Below are positions 26,683 through 36,715 of a DNA stretch of 64,000 nucleotides, piece by piece; the stretch's first letter is position 1; the number at the start of each line of letters is the position of its first letter. The notes beneath the pieces are model-generated. The model saw only the letters and a list, made by a program, of their open reading frames with translations. It was not told the DNA's origin and ran no database searches. A program made the position numbers and the translations under genes. This stretch comes from Tardiphaga sp. (lineage in GTDB: Bacteria; Pseudomonadota; Alphaproteobacteria; Rhizobiales; Xanthobacteraceae): the NCBI GenBank assembly GCA_030147505.1, contig JASBVG010000017.1, positions 1-64,000 of the forward strand, written 5' to 3'.

Positions 26683-27671
26683 ATGCGATTTTCCGTAAAT
26701 CCGCCTTGCCGCTGATCTTGCTGGCATCCAGCGTCTTGTTCTCGGGCTGCGCCACGCAGGGCAAGCCGCCGCCGGTCATCTCGCTCGACGAGCCGGTGCA
26801 AGCCCAGCCGCTGCCCGAGGCGCCGAAGCCGGTGGAGGTCGTGACCGTGCCCGAGGTGTTGCCGATGCCGGCGCAGATGAAGCCCGTACCGGATGCCAAG
26901 TCTGCGGTGGAACCCGCCGATGAAACCGTGCGCGTGGCCCGCGCCAATGCCGAGGCGCGCATCGCGCCCACGCGCGAGGGCTACGTCAATGCGATTCAGG
27001 TGTGGCCCTTCACTGATGGCGCGCTGTACCAGGTCTATGCGGCCGTGGGCCGTGTGACGGTGATCGCGCTCCAGCCCGGCGAGGAACTGGTGACGGTCGC
27101 CGCTGGCGACACGGTGCGCTGGATCGTGGGCGACACATCGAGCGGCAGCGGTGAGGCGTTGCGCGTCAACGTGATGGTCAAGCCGATCCGCTCGGGCCTG
27201 AAGACGAATCTCGTCATCACCACAAGCCGACGCACCTACCTGCTGGAGCTGACCTCGACCGAGAAGACGTGGATGGCGTCGGTGTCCTGGGAGTACCCCA
27301 AGGACAAGATGCTGGCCCTGCAGCGCCAGGCGCAGGCGGCCAGCGCCGCTGCGCCGGTCGATGCGGGCCTGTCGCTGGAGAAGATCCGTTTCCGCTACGC
27401 GGTCAGCGGCAGCAATCCGCCGTGGAAGCCCCTGCGTGCCTTCGATGACGGTGAGAAGGTCTACATCCAGTTTCCGCCGGGCATTGCCCAAGGCGAGCTG
27501 CCGCCGCTGTTCGTGATCGGCGCGCAGGGCGACGGCCAGCTCGTCAACTACCGATTCCGCTCACCGTACTACATCGTGGATCGGCTGTTTGGCGCGGCCG
27601 AACTGCGCCTGGGCGGGGACAAGGGCGACGTGGTGCGGATCGAGCGCACGGATGGCACGCGGAGGAACTGA
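26679..27671 (+). CDS. trbG: TrbG, VirB9-type outer-membrane complex protein
   Basis: The 330-residue protein begins with a lipobox-like signal (LFSGCATQG). A proline-rich linker and the VirB9/CagX domain follow (YVNAIQVWPFTDGALYQVYA, then RTYLLELTSTEK). It forms the outer-membrane ring with TrbI. The possible lipoprotein cysteine would also stand in for a VirB7 anchor, which is not encoded separately; that is inference. Confidence 0.95.
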   Translation: MNAIFRKSALPLILLASSVLFSGCATQGKPPPVISLDEPVQAQPLPEAPKPVEVVTVPEVLPMPAQMKPVPDAKSAVEPADETVRVARANAEARIAPTREGYVNAIQVWPFTDGALYQVYAAVGRVTVIALQPGEELVTVAAGDTVRWIVGDTSSGSGEALRVNVMVKPIRSGLKTNLVITTSRRTYLLELTSTEKTWMASVSWEYPKDKMLALQRQAQAASAAAPVDAGLSLEKIRFRYAVSGSNPPWKPLRAFDDGEKVYIQFPPGIAQGELPPLFVIGAQGDGQLVNYRFRSPYYIVDRLFGAAELRLGGDKGDVVRIERTDGTRRN

Positions 27672-27673
27672 CC

Positions 27674-28957
27674 ATGAGCCAGGACGACATTCCCGACCAT
27701 GCCGCGCCGCAGACCGGCAAGGTGGCGCCCGAGGCAATGGCGCTGCGCGCGCAGCCGCGTCCGGTGACTCGGTTGAATCGGCGCACGCTAGCCATCCTCA
27801 CCGGCGGCCTGTCGGTCGCCGTGCTTGGGGCCACGATCTGGTCGTTGCAGCCGCATCGGCGCGGCGCGGGCGAGCAAACCGAGCTGTACAACGTGGATCG
27901 CGTCTCGAAGTCCGAAGGGCTGGACGGCCTGCCTTCCGACTATTCCAAGCTGCCGGCGAAGGTGCCGGAGCTGGGGCCACCGCTGCCGGGCGACCTCGGC
28001 CCGGCCATCGTGAAGTCACAGCAGCCGGTGACACCGGCCTATGCGCCGCCAGGCCACGACCCGGAGGATGCTCGGCGCAAGGAAGCCGATGCCGCTGCGG
28101 CCTCGACGGTGTTCTTCCGCTCGGGCAATCCAGGCAAGACCGCTGCACCGGCGACTGCGCAAGCCGCTGCGGCGGGCCCGGCATCGGCCTTGGCGGGCTT
28201 TGATCCGCTCGCCGCCGGGCCGGCCTCGACGGCGGCACAAACTCAACAATCCGCGTCCGACCCGACCGCCGTGCAGAACCGACAAGACCAGAAAGAGGCT
28301 TTCCTGAAAGGCGCTTCTACGGAAACCCGCAATTCCGGCCAACTGACCCTGCCGGCTTCGCCGTACCAGGTCATGGCCGGAACGGTGATCGCTGGCGCGC
28401 TGGTGACGGGTATCAAGTCCGACCTGCCGGGCGACGTGATCGGCACGGTGACGGAGCCTGTCTACGACTCGGCCACGGGTAAGTTCCTGCTGATCCCGCA
28501 GGGTTCGCGCCTCATGGGCAAGTACAACAGCCAGGTGAGCTACGGGCAGAGCCGCGTGCAGGTGGTGTGGAACCGCATCATCCTGCCGGACACGTCTTCG
28601 CTGACGCTCGACAACCTGGCGGGTACCGACCCGGCCGGCTATGCCGGCCTGGAGGATGGGGTCGATTGGCATTGGGATCGCGTTTTTGCCGGCGCGGCTC
28701 TGACCACGCTGCTGGGCGTGGGCGCCGAGCTGGCCGCGCCGCAGAACCGGCAGGACGGCAACCGCGTCATCATCGCCGGACAGGGCAGTTTGCAGGACAG
28801 CGTGAACCAGGTAGGCCAGGAGATGACCCGGCGCAACATGAACATCCAGCCGACGTTGACCGAGCGGCCGGGCCTGCCGGTTCGCATCATCGTGAACCGC
28901 GATCTCGTGCTTCGGCCGTACCAACCGTTGTTCTTCAACCGGGGAGCGATGCGATGA
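27674..28957 (+). CDS. trbI: TrbI, VirB10-type channel protein
   Basis: The 427-residue protein has one membrane helix (about 36-56) and a proline/alanine-rich periplasmic linker. A VirB10 C-terminal domain follows (YQVMAGTVIAGALVTGIKSD, then GSRLMGKYNSQVSYGQSRV). It spans both membranes and couples ATPase energy to the outer ring. Two bases separate it from trbG; 4-bp overlap with the last gene. Confidence 0.96.
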   Translation: MSQDDIPDHAAPQTGKVAPEAMALRAQPRPVTRLNRRTLAILTGGLSVAVLGATIWSLQPHRRGAGEQTELYNVDRVSKSEGLDGLPSDYSKLPAKVPELGPPLPGDLGPAIVKSQQPVTPAYAPPGHDPEDARRKEADAAAASTVFFRSGNPGKTAAPATAQAAAAGPASALAGFDPLAAGPASTAAQTQQSASDPTAVQNRQDQKEAFLKGASTETRNSGQLTLPASPYQVMAGTVIAGALVTGIKSDLPGDVIGTVTEPVYDSATGKFLLIPQGSRLMGKYNSQVSYGQSRVQVVWNRIILPDTSSLTLDNLAGTDPAGYAGLEDGVDWHWDRVFAGAALTTLLGVGAELAAPQNRQDGNRVIIAGQGSLQDSVNQVGQEMTRRNMNIQPTLTERPGLPVRIIVNRDLVLRPYQPLFFNRGAMR

Positions 28958-29199
28958 GCACGACCAAGAAGCTGCGGCTGGGGCCGCTGCCGAAGACCGA
29001 GAGTGTCAAGCTGACCTTCGCATGTCCCGCTGGCTTGAAGACAGACCTTGACCGCTATGCCGCGCTACATGCGCAGACCTACGGCGAAACGGTCGATGCG
29101 GCGACGCTGATCCCGCACATGCTGGAGGCATTCATGGCGGGGGATCGTGGATTCAGGAAAGGAACGACCGCCAAGGTCGTTCCGCAGAAACAGACCTGA
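28954..29199 (+). CDS. DUF2274 protein, last gene of the trb operon
   Basis: Eighty-one residues, LRLGPLPKTESVKLTFACPA near the start and a helical middle; matches the DUF2274 proteins that close trb operons in Tn4371-type ICEs. Function unknown; the fold may be a ribbon-helix-helix variant. ATG 28954 overlaps the trbI stop. Confidence 0.85.
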   Translation: MSTTKKLRLGPLPKTESVKLTFACPAGLKTDLDRYAALHAQTYGETVDAATLIPHMLEAFMAGDRGFRKGTTAKVVPQKQT

Positions 29200-29217
29200 C
29201 GACCTTGCCGCCACTTC

Positions 29218-29254
29218 AACGACAAAGCGCAGCCTGAGGCTGCGCTTTGTCGTT
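29218..29254. terminator. Perfect 17-bp hairpin after the trb operon
   Basis: AACGACAAAGCGCAGCC, loop TGA, GGCTGCGCTTTGTCGTT: 17 uninterrupted pairs, 18 bases after the DUF2274 stop codon. No T-run follows, so it may terminate by another route or protect the 3' end of the transfer mRNA. Confidence 0.65.
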
Positions 29255-29557
29255 CCGGGGGCAGTTGGGCTACTATAGAGAAAGGAGAAAGGCAAGTCGG
29301 CCTGCTGTTGGGAAACGTCCCCCGATGCAACGCGCTCCGGCTTTCTTCCTCATCGCTCTTATGTGGCACCTAGCCCACAACGCAGCAGTCAATCCAAACT
29401 GCCCGAAACAGAGCTAACCTCGCGTCCCATATAGAGTTTCAAGCCCTGGGCGATTTGCGCTCAGGGCTTGACACGAGCAGTTTTTTATTGCCTGAACGAT
29501 ATACGAACCAACCAGACCTCATCGACCACAGCGCCAAGGGCGCATCCGGAGCCGACC
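29255..29557. other. ICE end and ilvB upstream region, no gene seen
   Basis: No convincing gene is present. TACTAT (29271-29276), 18 bases after TTGTCG (29247-29252), could be a rightward promoter. A 10-bp inverted repeat TCAAGCCCTG/CAGGGCTTGA (29439-29448 and 29462-29471) stands just inside the presumed element end. The open frame of ilvB runs back to a TTG at 29468 inside the ICE, but this has no role I can support. Confidence 0.5.
29481..29488. other. Presumed right attachment site (attR)
   Basis: TTTTTTAT fits the T-rich 8-bp target that I remember for Tn4371-family ICEs (TTTTTYRT-like). It follows an inverted repeat and precedes, by 70 bp, the ilvB start. The other copy would be next to the integrase outside this window. 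Inference; the exact crossover cannot be fixed from one end. Confidence 0.5.
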
Positions 29558-31336
29558 ATGAGCGACAGCAAGCCCCACGATCCCATGCAGATGACCGGCG
29601 CCGCCATGATCGTGCGTGCGCTCGCGGATCACGGCGTGAAGCATCTGTTCGGCTATCCCGGCGGCGCCGTGCTGCCGATCTATGACGAGATTTTCCAGCA
29701 GGAGGAGGTCCAGCACATCCTGGTCCGCCACGAGCAGGGCGCCGGCCACGCCGCCGAAGGCTATGCCCGCTCCACCGGCCTGCCGGGAGTCGTACTGGTC
29801 ACGTCCGGTCCCGGTGCCACCAACATGGTCACTCCGCTGGCCGACGCGCTGATGGATTCGATCCCGCTGGTCTGCATCACCGGTCAGGTCCCGACCCATC
29901 TGATCGGCAATGACGCTTTCCAGGAATGCGACACCGTCGGCATCACGCGGCCCTGCACCAAGCACAACTGGCTGGTCCGCGACGTCAACGATCTCGCCAA
30001 GGTCCTGCACGAAGCCTTCTATGTCGCCACCACCGGCCGTCCCGGTCCGGTCGTCGTCGACGTTCCGAAGGACGTGCAGTTCGCCACCGGCACCTATCAT
30101 CCGCCGCGCAAGTCGGACGTCCATGTCTCCTATGCACCGCGCCTGAAGGGCGATGCCCATGCGATCCGCAAGGCCGTCTCGCTGCTGGCCGGCGCGAAGA
30201 AGCCCGTCATCTATTCCGGCGGCGGCGTCATCAATTCCGGACCGGCGGCCACGAAACTGTTGCGCGAACTCGTCGAGGTCACCGGCTTCCCGATCACCTC
30301 GACACTGATGGGCCTCGGTGCCTATCCGGCCTCCGGTCCGAACTGGTTGGGCATGCTGGGCATGCACGGCACCTACGAGGCCAATATGGCGATGCATGAT
30401 TGCGACGTGATGCTGTGCGTCGGCGCGCGTTTCGACGACCGCATCACCGGCCGCACCGATGCATTCTCGCCGAATTCGAAGAAGATCCACATCGATATCG
30501 ATCCGTCCTCGATCAACAAGAACATCCGCGTCGACGTGCCGATCATCGGCGATTGCGCCAATGTGCTCGGCGACATCCTGCAGGTCTTCAAGGCCGAAGC
30601 GAAGAAGCCGGACACCAAGGATTGGTGGCAGACGATCGCCAAATGGCGCGCGCGCAATTCGTTGGCTTTCAAGAAGAACAACGATGTGATCATGCCGCAG
30701 CACGCGATCCAGCGCCTGTTCGAGCTGACGCGCGGTCGCGATACCTACATCACCACCGAAGTCGGCCAGCATCAGATGTGGGCCGCGCAGTTCTTCGGCT
30801 TCGAGGAGCCGCATCGCTGGATGACATCGGGTGGTCTCGGCACCATGGGCTACGGCCTGCCGGCGGCGATGGGCGTGCAGGTCGCGCATCCGGACGCGCT
30901 GGTCATCGATATCGCTGGCGACGCCTCGGTGCAGATGACCATGCAGGAATTCTCGACCGCGGTTCAGTACGAGCTGCCGATCAAGATCTTCATTCTCAAT
31001 AACCAGTATATGGGCATGGTGCGCCAGTGGCAGCAGCTGCTGCACGGCAACCGTCTGTCGCATTCGTACTCTGAGGCGCTGCCGGATTTCGTCAAGCTCG
31101 CCGAGGCCTATGGCGGTGTCGGCCTGCAATGTTCGAAGCCGGGCGATCTCGACGGTGCGATCATGGACATGATCAAGGTGAAGAAGCCGGTGCTGTTCGA
31201 TTGCCGCGTCGCCAATCTGGAGAACTGCTTCCCGATGATCCCGTCGGGCAAGGCACATAACGAAATGCTGCTGCCGCTGGAAGCCAATGACGAAGCCACC
31301 GCAGCCGCCTTCGCCGGCGGCAAGGCGCTGGTGTGA
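29558..31336 (+). CDS. ilvB: Acetolactate synthase large (catalytic) subunit
   Basis: The 592-residue thiamine-diphosphate enzyme catalyses the first common step of valine, leucine and isoleucine synthesis. The cofactor-activating glutamate is in HEQGAGHAAEGYA (Glu 59), and the ThDP/Mg site is GDASVQM ... NNQYMGMVRQWQ. FAD/ThDP domain order is complete. ATG 29558 begins MSDSKPHDPMQMTGA. The regulatory subunit ilvN follows after 211 bp. The ICE is inserted just upstream, so its original promoter has probably been moved away. Confidence 0.96.
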   Translation: MSDSKPHDPMQMTGAAMIVRALADHGVKHLFGYPGGAVLPIYDEIFQQEEVQHILVRHEQGAGHAAEGYARSTGLPGVVLVTSGPGATNMVTPLADALMDSIPLVCITGQVPTHLIGNDAFQECDTVGITRPCTKHNWLVRDVNDLAKVLHEAFYVATTGRPGPVVVDVPKDVQFATGTYHPPRKSDVHVSYAPRLKGDAHAIRKAVSLLAGAKKPVIYSGGGVINSGPAATKLLRELVEVTGFPITSTLMGLGAYPASGPNWLGMLGMHGTYEANMAMHDCDVMLCVGARFDDRITGRTDAFSPNSKKIHIDIDPSSINKNIRVDVPIIGDCANVLGDILQVFKAEAKKPDTKDWWQTIAKWRARNSLAFKKNNDVIMPQHAIQRLFELTRGRDTYITTEVGQHQMWAAQFFGFEEPHRWMTSGGLGTMGYGLPAAMGVQVAHPDALVIDIAGDASVQMTMQEFSTAVQYELPIKIFILNNQYMGMVRQWQQLLHGNRLSHSYSEALPDFVKLAEAYGGVGLQCSKPGDLDGAIMDMIKVKKPVLFDCRVANLENCFPMIPSGKAHNEMLLPLEANDEATAAAFAGGKALV

Positions 31337-31344
31337 TAAGTTAA

Positions 31345-31500
31345 GAGCGAGCCCGACACTCCACTGTCGTTGCCCGGCCGTGCGTGCAATTGCGCGCTAG
31401 GACCGGGCGATCCAGCAGACACTGACGGCGCGGTTTATTACCGCGGCCTGCGTTTACTGGATCCCCGCATTCGCGGATGACAATCGGAGCGGAGGCGATC
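31345..31500. repeat. Degenerate palindromic intergenic repeat between ilvB and ilvN
   Basis: Arms of the kind GTTGCCCGGC ... GACCGGGCGATCCAGCAGACAC and TTTACTGGATCCCCGCATTC, GCGGATGACA face each other imperfectly. The pattern matches the common Bradyrhizobium-type palindromes built on CCGGGC-GATCCAG/CTGGATC. No ORF and no clear promoter in the gap. Confidence 0.5.
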
Positions 31501-31547
31501 ACCGAGATTCCCGGCGCAAGCCGCCAAGATTTCGACAGGAAACGACA

Positions 31548-32090
31548 ATGGAACAGCCTGCCTCCGCCTATTTCATCGAAGAGCGTCACGATCCCAACGA
31601 GACGCATACGCTCTCGGTGATCGTCGCCAATGAACCCGGCGTTCTCGCGCGCGTCATCGGTCTGTTCTCCGGCCGCGGCTACAACATCGAGAGCCTCACC
31701 GTGTCGGAGACCGAGAGCCAGAAGCATCTCTCGCGCATCACCATCGTCACCACGGGCACGCCGATGGTGATCACGCAGATCAAGCACCAGCTCGATCGCA
31801 TGATCCCGGTGCACCGCGTGGTCGACATGACGCTGACGGGCCGCTCCATCGAGCGCGAACTGGCGATGGTCAAGCTGCGCGGCACCGGCGATCACCGCGT
31901 CGAGGCGCTGCGTCTCGCCGAAGCCTTCCGCGCCCGCGTGATCGACGCCACCATCGAGAGCTTCGTGTTCGAGATCACCGGCAACACGGCGAAGATCAAC
32001 CAGTTCATCGAGCTGATGCGTCCGCTGGGCCTGGTCGAAATCTCCCGCACCGGCGTCGCCGCCATCACCCGCGGCACGGATGGGATGTAA
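31548..32090 (+). CDS. ilvN: Acetolactate synthase small (regulatory) subunit
   Basis: The 180-residue protein has an N-terminal ACT domain (HTLSVIVANEPGVLARVIGL, SGRGYNIESLTV) that binds valine for feedback control, and the conserved C-terminal domain (RVIDATIESFVFEITG). Usual family length. ATG 31548 follows CAGGAAACGACA. It pairs with IlvB encoded upstream. Confidence 0.96.
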   Translation: MEQPASAYFIEERHDPNETHTLSVIVANEPGVLARVIGLFSGRGYNIESLTVSETESQKHLSRITIVTTGTPMVITQIKHQLDRMIPVHRVVDMTLTGRSIERELAMVKLRGTGDHRVEALRLAEAFRARVIDATIESFVFEITGNTAKINQFIELMRPLGLVEISRTGVAAITRGTDGM

Positions 32091-32108
32091 ATTCCGCGCA
32101 TCGTCGAC

Positions 32109-32981
32109 ATGAAACCTCTCGACATCTTTCTCGCGATTGCCGTCGCCGTGATCTGGGGCGTCGGCTTCGTGCTGACCCGCATGGCGGTCGACGAGATGTC
32201 GTCGACACTGCTCACGACGCTGCGTTTCGGCATCACGGCACTACCATGTCTGCTGCTGCCGCTGCCGAAAATGCCTTGGCAGGTCGTTGTCGCGACGAGC
32301 TGGCTCCTCGTTGCGCAGTTCCTGGCGCAGACCTATGGCATGGCTCATGGCGTGCCGGCGGGGCTGACATCGGTGATCGTGCAGAGCCAGGCGCTGTTCA
32401 CGGTCGCCCTGGCGGCGCTGCTGCTGAAGGAGTTGCCGACGCGGCAGCAGGTCATGGGCATCGTCGTCGCCATGGGCGGACTCATGATGATCTGCTTCAC
32501 CGTCGGCTATGATTTCAACGTATTTCCCTTCATCGTGCTGATGACCGCACCGATCAGCTTCGCCTTTTCCAATCTGCTGCTGCGCCGTGCACAGGGCGTG
32601 CCGATGCTCGATCTGTTTTCCTGGATCAGCCTTGTCGCACTGGCGCCGCTGCTGGTCGTGCTGTTCACCGTCGATGGCGCGGCCACGACGTGGCATTCGC
32701 TGACCCATGCCTCACTGAAAGCAATCGCCTGCGTGTTGTTCCTCGCAGTGATCGGCACAACACTCGGCTACTGGATCTGGGGCCGGCTGCTGCGCGATTA
32801 CTCCGCTGCGCAGGTCGTGCCGTTCGCGCTGCTGGTGCCCTTTGTCGGTGCTGCTGCGTCGAGTCTCACTTTCGGCGAGACATTCGGGCCGCTGCGCTTC
32901 TCCGGCATGATCGTGGTCGTGCTGGGCATCGCGGTGATGCTGTTGTCGCGCCGTCCGCCTGTTATGCGCGAGGTCGCGTGA
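32109..32981 (+). CDS. EamA/DMT-superfamily transporter
   Basis: The 290-residue protein has ten hydrophobic helices in two EamA repeats (GVGFVLTRMAVDEMSS in the first; GTTLGYWIWGRLLRDYSAAQ in the second). EamA proteins export amino acids or related metabolites; RhtA/YdcZ-like substrates are possible. It starts 18 bp after ilvN and its stop overlaps the LysE-type gene (TGATG), which suggests an exporter pair tied to branched-chain amino acid synthesis. The substrate is unknown. Confidence 0.9.
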   Translation: MKPLDIFLAIAVAVIWGVGFVLTRMAVDEMSSTLLTTLRFGITALPCLLLPLPKMPWQVVVATSWLLVAQFLAQTYGMAHGVPAGLTSVIVQSQALFTVALAALLLKELPTRQQVMGIVVAMGGLMMICFTVGYDFNVFPFIVLMTAPISFAFSNLLLRRAQGVPMLDLFSWISLVALAPLLVVLFTVDGAATTWHSLTHASLKAIACVLFLAVIGTTLGYWIWGRLLRDYSAAQVVPFALLVPFVGAAASSLTFGETFGPLRFSGMIVVVLGIAVMLLSRRPPVMREVA

Positions 32982-33589
32982 TGGAACTGTCGTCGCACCT
33001 GCTCTGGGCGTTTCTGGTGTTCGCCGTGGTGATGTTCTTCACTCCCGGGCCGAACAACATCATGCTGCTCACCTCGGGTCTCAATTTCGGTTTCCGCCGG
33101 ACATTGCCGCATTTGGCCGGCGTGACCTTCGGCTATGCTTTCATGATCGGTGTCACCGGGCTCGGCCTTGGCGCCGTCTTCGCCTCGCTGCCCTGGCTGC
33201 AGACGGCGCTGAAATATGCAGGTGCGGCCTATCTCGTCTATCTTGCTTACGCCATCGCGCGTTCCGGTCCGCCTGAGCCGGGGGAGGCGGAGCAGCGGCG
33301 GCCCATGAGTTTCATCGGCGCCGCACTGTTTCAGTGGGTCAATGCCAAGGGCTGGGTGATGGCCATCAGCATCATCACGGCCTACGCGGCCATCGCCGGC
33401 TATCCCTGGAATGTCGGGCTGCAGGTCATGCTGTCGCTGTTCATCGGCGCGCTCTCCTCGGTGGCCTGGGTGCTGTGCGGCACCGCGTTGCAACCGCTGG
33501 TCAAATCGCCGCTGGCGGTACGCATCTTCAACGTCACGATGGCAATTTTATTGCTCGCTTCGCTGTATCCCGTGCTGGCCGAGATATGA
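32981..33589 (+). CDS. LysE/RhtB-family amino acid exporter
   Basis: The 202-residue protein has six helices and the family signature FFTPGPNNIMLLTSG near residues 18-33. Exports amino acids in known members. ATG 32981 overlaps the EamA stop by one base. The frame is open upstream, but that part is a shadow of the EamA gene. Confidence 0.92.
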   Translation: MELSSHLLWAFLVFAVVMFFTPGPNNIMLLTSGLNFGFRRTLPHLAGVTFGYAFMIGVTGLGLGAVFASLPWLQTALKYAGAAYLVYLAYAIARSGPPEPGEAEQRRPMSFIGAALFQWVNAKGWVMAISIITAYAAIAGYPWNVGLQVMLSLFIGALSSVAWVLCGTALQPLVKSPLAVRIFNVTMAILLLASLYPVLAEI

Positions 33590-33690
33590 GTGCAAATTCG
33601 CCAGCAAAATCACCGTCGCGGGCTTGTCTCGCGGCATCCGTCGCCCTAGAAACCGGCGGCAATTCACGGTCATTGGCCAGCCGGCAATGA

Positions 33691-34761
<1,071 letters not shown>

Positions 34762-34785
34762 GCGCTAGATCATACGCAGCTACCA

Positions 34786-34815
34786 ACGGGACCGTGGCGA
34801 CACGGTCCCGTTTTC
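34786..34815 (+). terminator. Rho-independent terminator after ilvC
   Basis: ACGGGACCGTG, loop GCGA, CACGGTCCCGT, then TTTTCGTT: an 11-bp stem with a T-rich tail, 24 bases after the ilvC stop. Confidence 0.9.
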
Positions 34816-34850
34816 GTTGGTTTCATGCGATCTACATGCAGGGTGTTCCC

Positions 34851-35708
34851 ATGCGCTCCGTCGTTATCACCGGCGTTTCCACCGGAATCGGTCACGCCGC
34901 GACCAGGCTTTTGCTTGATCGTGGATTCCGCGTGTTCGGCAGCGTCCGCAAATCAGCAGACGCCGAGCGTCTCCAGGCGGAGTTCGGCGCGCATTTCACG
35001 CCGTTGATGTTCGATGTGACGGATGAAGCAGCGGTGAGGGCAGCGGCCGATCAGGTCGGCACGGTGTTCAATGGCGAAACACTTGCCGGCCTCGTCAACA
35101 ATGCCGGTGTCGTCGTGCCCGGCGCATTGCTGGATCTCGACGTCGGCGAGTTTCGCAAGCAGATCGATATCAACGTACTCGGTCCGGTGATCGTCACTAA
35201 GGCGTTCTTGCCGCTGCTCGGCGCCGATCCCGCGCTGAAGGGTGCACCGGGGCGCATCGTGATGATGAGCTCCGTCTCCGGCCAGTTCGGCAATCCGCTG
35301 CTGTCGCCCTACAGCACTTCGAAATTCGCGCTGGAAGGGCTGAGCGAGAGCCTGCGCCGCGAATTGATGTTGTTCGGCATCGACGTCGTGACCATCGCGC
35401 CCGGTCCGGTACGCACGCCGATCTGGGAAAAGGCGAAAGCACTGGACATCGCGCGTTTTGCGAACTCGCCATACTTGCCGGCGCTGACGAAGCTGCGCGG
35501 GATGCTGGCTCAGATGTCAGAGAAGGGGCTGCCGCCGGAGCGGATCGCAGCGCTGGTGCATCATGCGCTGACCGAGGCAAAACCCGGAGCCCGCGTGGTC
35601 ATATCGCCCGAGCCGGTCCAGACTTTTATCGCTGGACTACTGCCAAGACGTTGGGTGGATCGGATCGTGGCGAAGCAACTCGGGCTAGGGGCGAAACTGC
35701 ACAAATGA
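34851..35708 (+). CDS. Short-chain dehydrogenase/reductase
   Basis: The 285-residue SDR has the cofactor motif TGVSTGIGHA near the N-terminus, NNAGV, the catalytic serine in MMSSVSG and YSTSKFALEG (Tyr and Lys). It resembles the retinol/steroid-type SDRs. Substrate unknown. ATG 34851 is chosen because it begins MRSVVITGVSTG; an ATG five codons upstream (34836) is possible. Confidence 0.88.
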   Translation: MRSVVITGVSTGIGHAATRLLLDRGFRVFGSVRKSADAERLQAEFGAHFTPLMFDVTDEAAVRAAADQVGTVFNGETLAGLVNNAGVVVPGALLDLDVGEFRKQIDINVLGPVIVTKAFLPLLGADPALKGAPGRIVMMSSVSGQFGNPLLSPYSTSKFALEGLSESLRRELMLFGIDVVTIAPGPVRTPIWEKAKALDIARFANSPYLPALTKLRGMLAQMSEKGLPPERIAALVHHALTEAKPGARVVISPEPVQTFIAGLLPRRWVDRIVAKQLGLGAKLHK

Positions 35709-35719
35709 GCCGCGGCCAG

Positions 35720-36568
35720 CTACTGTTTCGTTGCTTTCTTCTGTGTTGTCGCTGAGTGAATCGCTGATGGTGCCGGGCTGCGCGTCACGATGATATCTCG
35801 CCAGGCGTCATAAAACTCCGCGTTCAGACTAAACGGCTTGCATTTCATCAACTCAGATGCGGTGCTTGTCGTCGCCGTCCGGCCATAGCCCGACTTGTCT
35901 TCGGATGTGGGAGGCTCGCTGATGCTGCCATCACGCTCAAGCTTGAGCCGGAAACTGTAGCTTTCGCGCGTCGGTGCAAGCACGCATTGATTGATGTGTG
36001 CCGTTAGCGATTTTTCAACGGAAGGTGAAAGAGTTTTCTCGGCAGCCGCCGCCTTGACCTCAATGATCGTTACAGCCGGGGGAGGCTGAGTTTCAGCGGG
36101 CCTTATGACGGGCATTGCGACCTCGAAAGCAATTGGTGCTGTGAAATCTGCCTCCCGCAGCGTGAATGCGGGTGGAGCAGCAGGAAAAGGATCTGCTGCC
36201 CGGATGGCCCGGACAGCTGCCTCATCGAAAGCGGGGTTTCCGGATGGCTCGCGAAGCCGAGTTCTGAGCACGCTGCCGTCGCGTGTGATCCTGAAATCGA
36301 CTAATGTTTTGCCTTTGCCGCCGCCAGCGAGGATTTGCGAGAGCGGATACTTCGCGACGCGAGCAATATGCGTCGAAATTTCCGCGTGCCATTTCTTCAC
36401 CTCCGGCAGCTTGTGAACTCGCTCCTGCTCTTTGGTCGACGGGGCGTCGAAGTCGTCCAATTCTTTGGCCGCTGATGGAATTGTCTGCGCGTTCGCGGCG
36501 GTGGCCAGCAAGCACAAAGCGATCATCGTCGCGGGTCCGCTGCGCGCCCAATAATTCCAGAACAGCAT
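35720..36568 (-). CDS. TonB C-terminal-domain protein
   Basis: The 282-residue protein has a signal peptide or N-terminal anchor (ending ATAANAQT). A TonB-type C-terminal fold follows at about residues 65-150 (GKGKTLVDFRITRDGSVLRT, then NPAFDEAAVRAIRAADPFP). A second, less clear domain with YSFRLKLERDGSISEPP may be a degenerate repeat of it. Without exbBD beside it, a role in outer-membrane receptor energisation is only possible. It is convergent with the SDR gene. Confidence 0.75.
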   Translation of the reverse strand: MLFWNYWARSGPATMIALCLLATAANAQTIPSAAKELDDFDAPSTKEQERVHKLPEVKKWHAEISTHIARVAKYPLSQILAGGGKGKTLVDFRITRDGSVLRTRLREPSGNPAFDEAAVRAIRAADPFPAAPPAFTLREADFTAPIAFEVAMPVIRPAETQPPPAVTIIEVKAAAAEKTLSPSVEKSLTAHINQCVLAPTRESYSFRLKLERDGSISEPPTSEDKSGYGRTATTSTASELMKCKPFSLNAEFYDAWRDIIVTRSPAPSAIHSATTQKKATKQ

Positions 36569-36685
36569 TTAACGATGGCCTCTGCTGAAACACTAAATGG
36601 TACAATAATCCTCCTTGGGTTGCATCACAACGATAGGGCCGCATTTGGTGGCCGCGCCCCTACGCCGCATCTCCCGCCCTTGTTC

Positions 36686-36707
36686 TGGTAGGGCCAGATT
36701 GGTAGGG
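36686..36707. promoter_or_regulatory. Direct repeat upstream of the FadR-type gene, candidate operator
   Basis: TGGTAGGG occurs at 36686-36693 and again at 36700-36707, 14 bases apart, immediately before the regulator start (36716) in the gap shared with the divergent TonB-like gene. FadR-family sites usually contain a TGGT core. Autoregulation is inferred. Confidence 0.35.
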
Positions 36708-36715
36708 TCATTGTC

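Noticed and set aside
29468..29557. TTG start that would extend IlvB across the ICE junction
   Set aside because: No ribosome site, and the extra residues are encoded by ICE end sequence and do not resemble IlvB.
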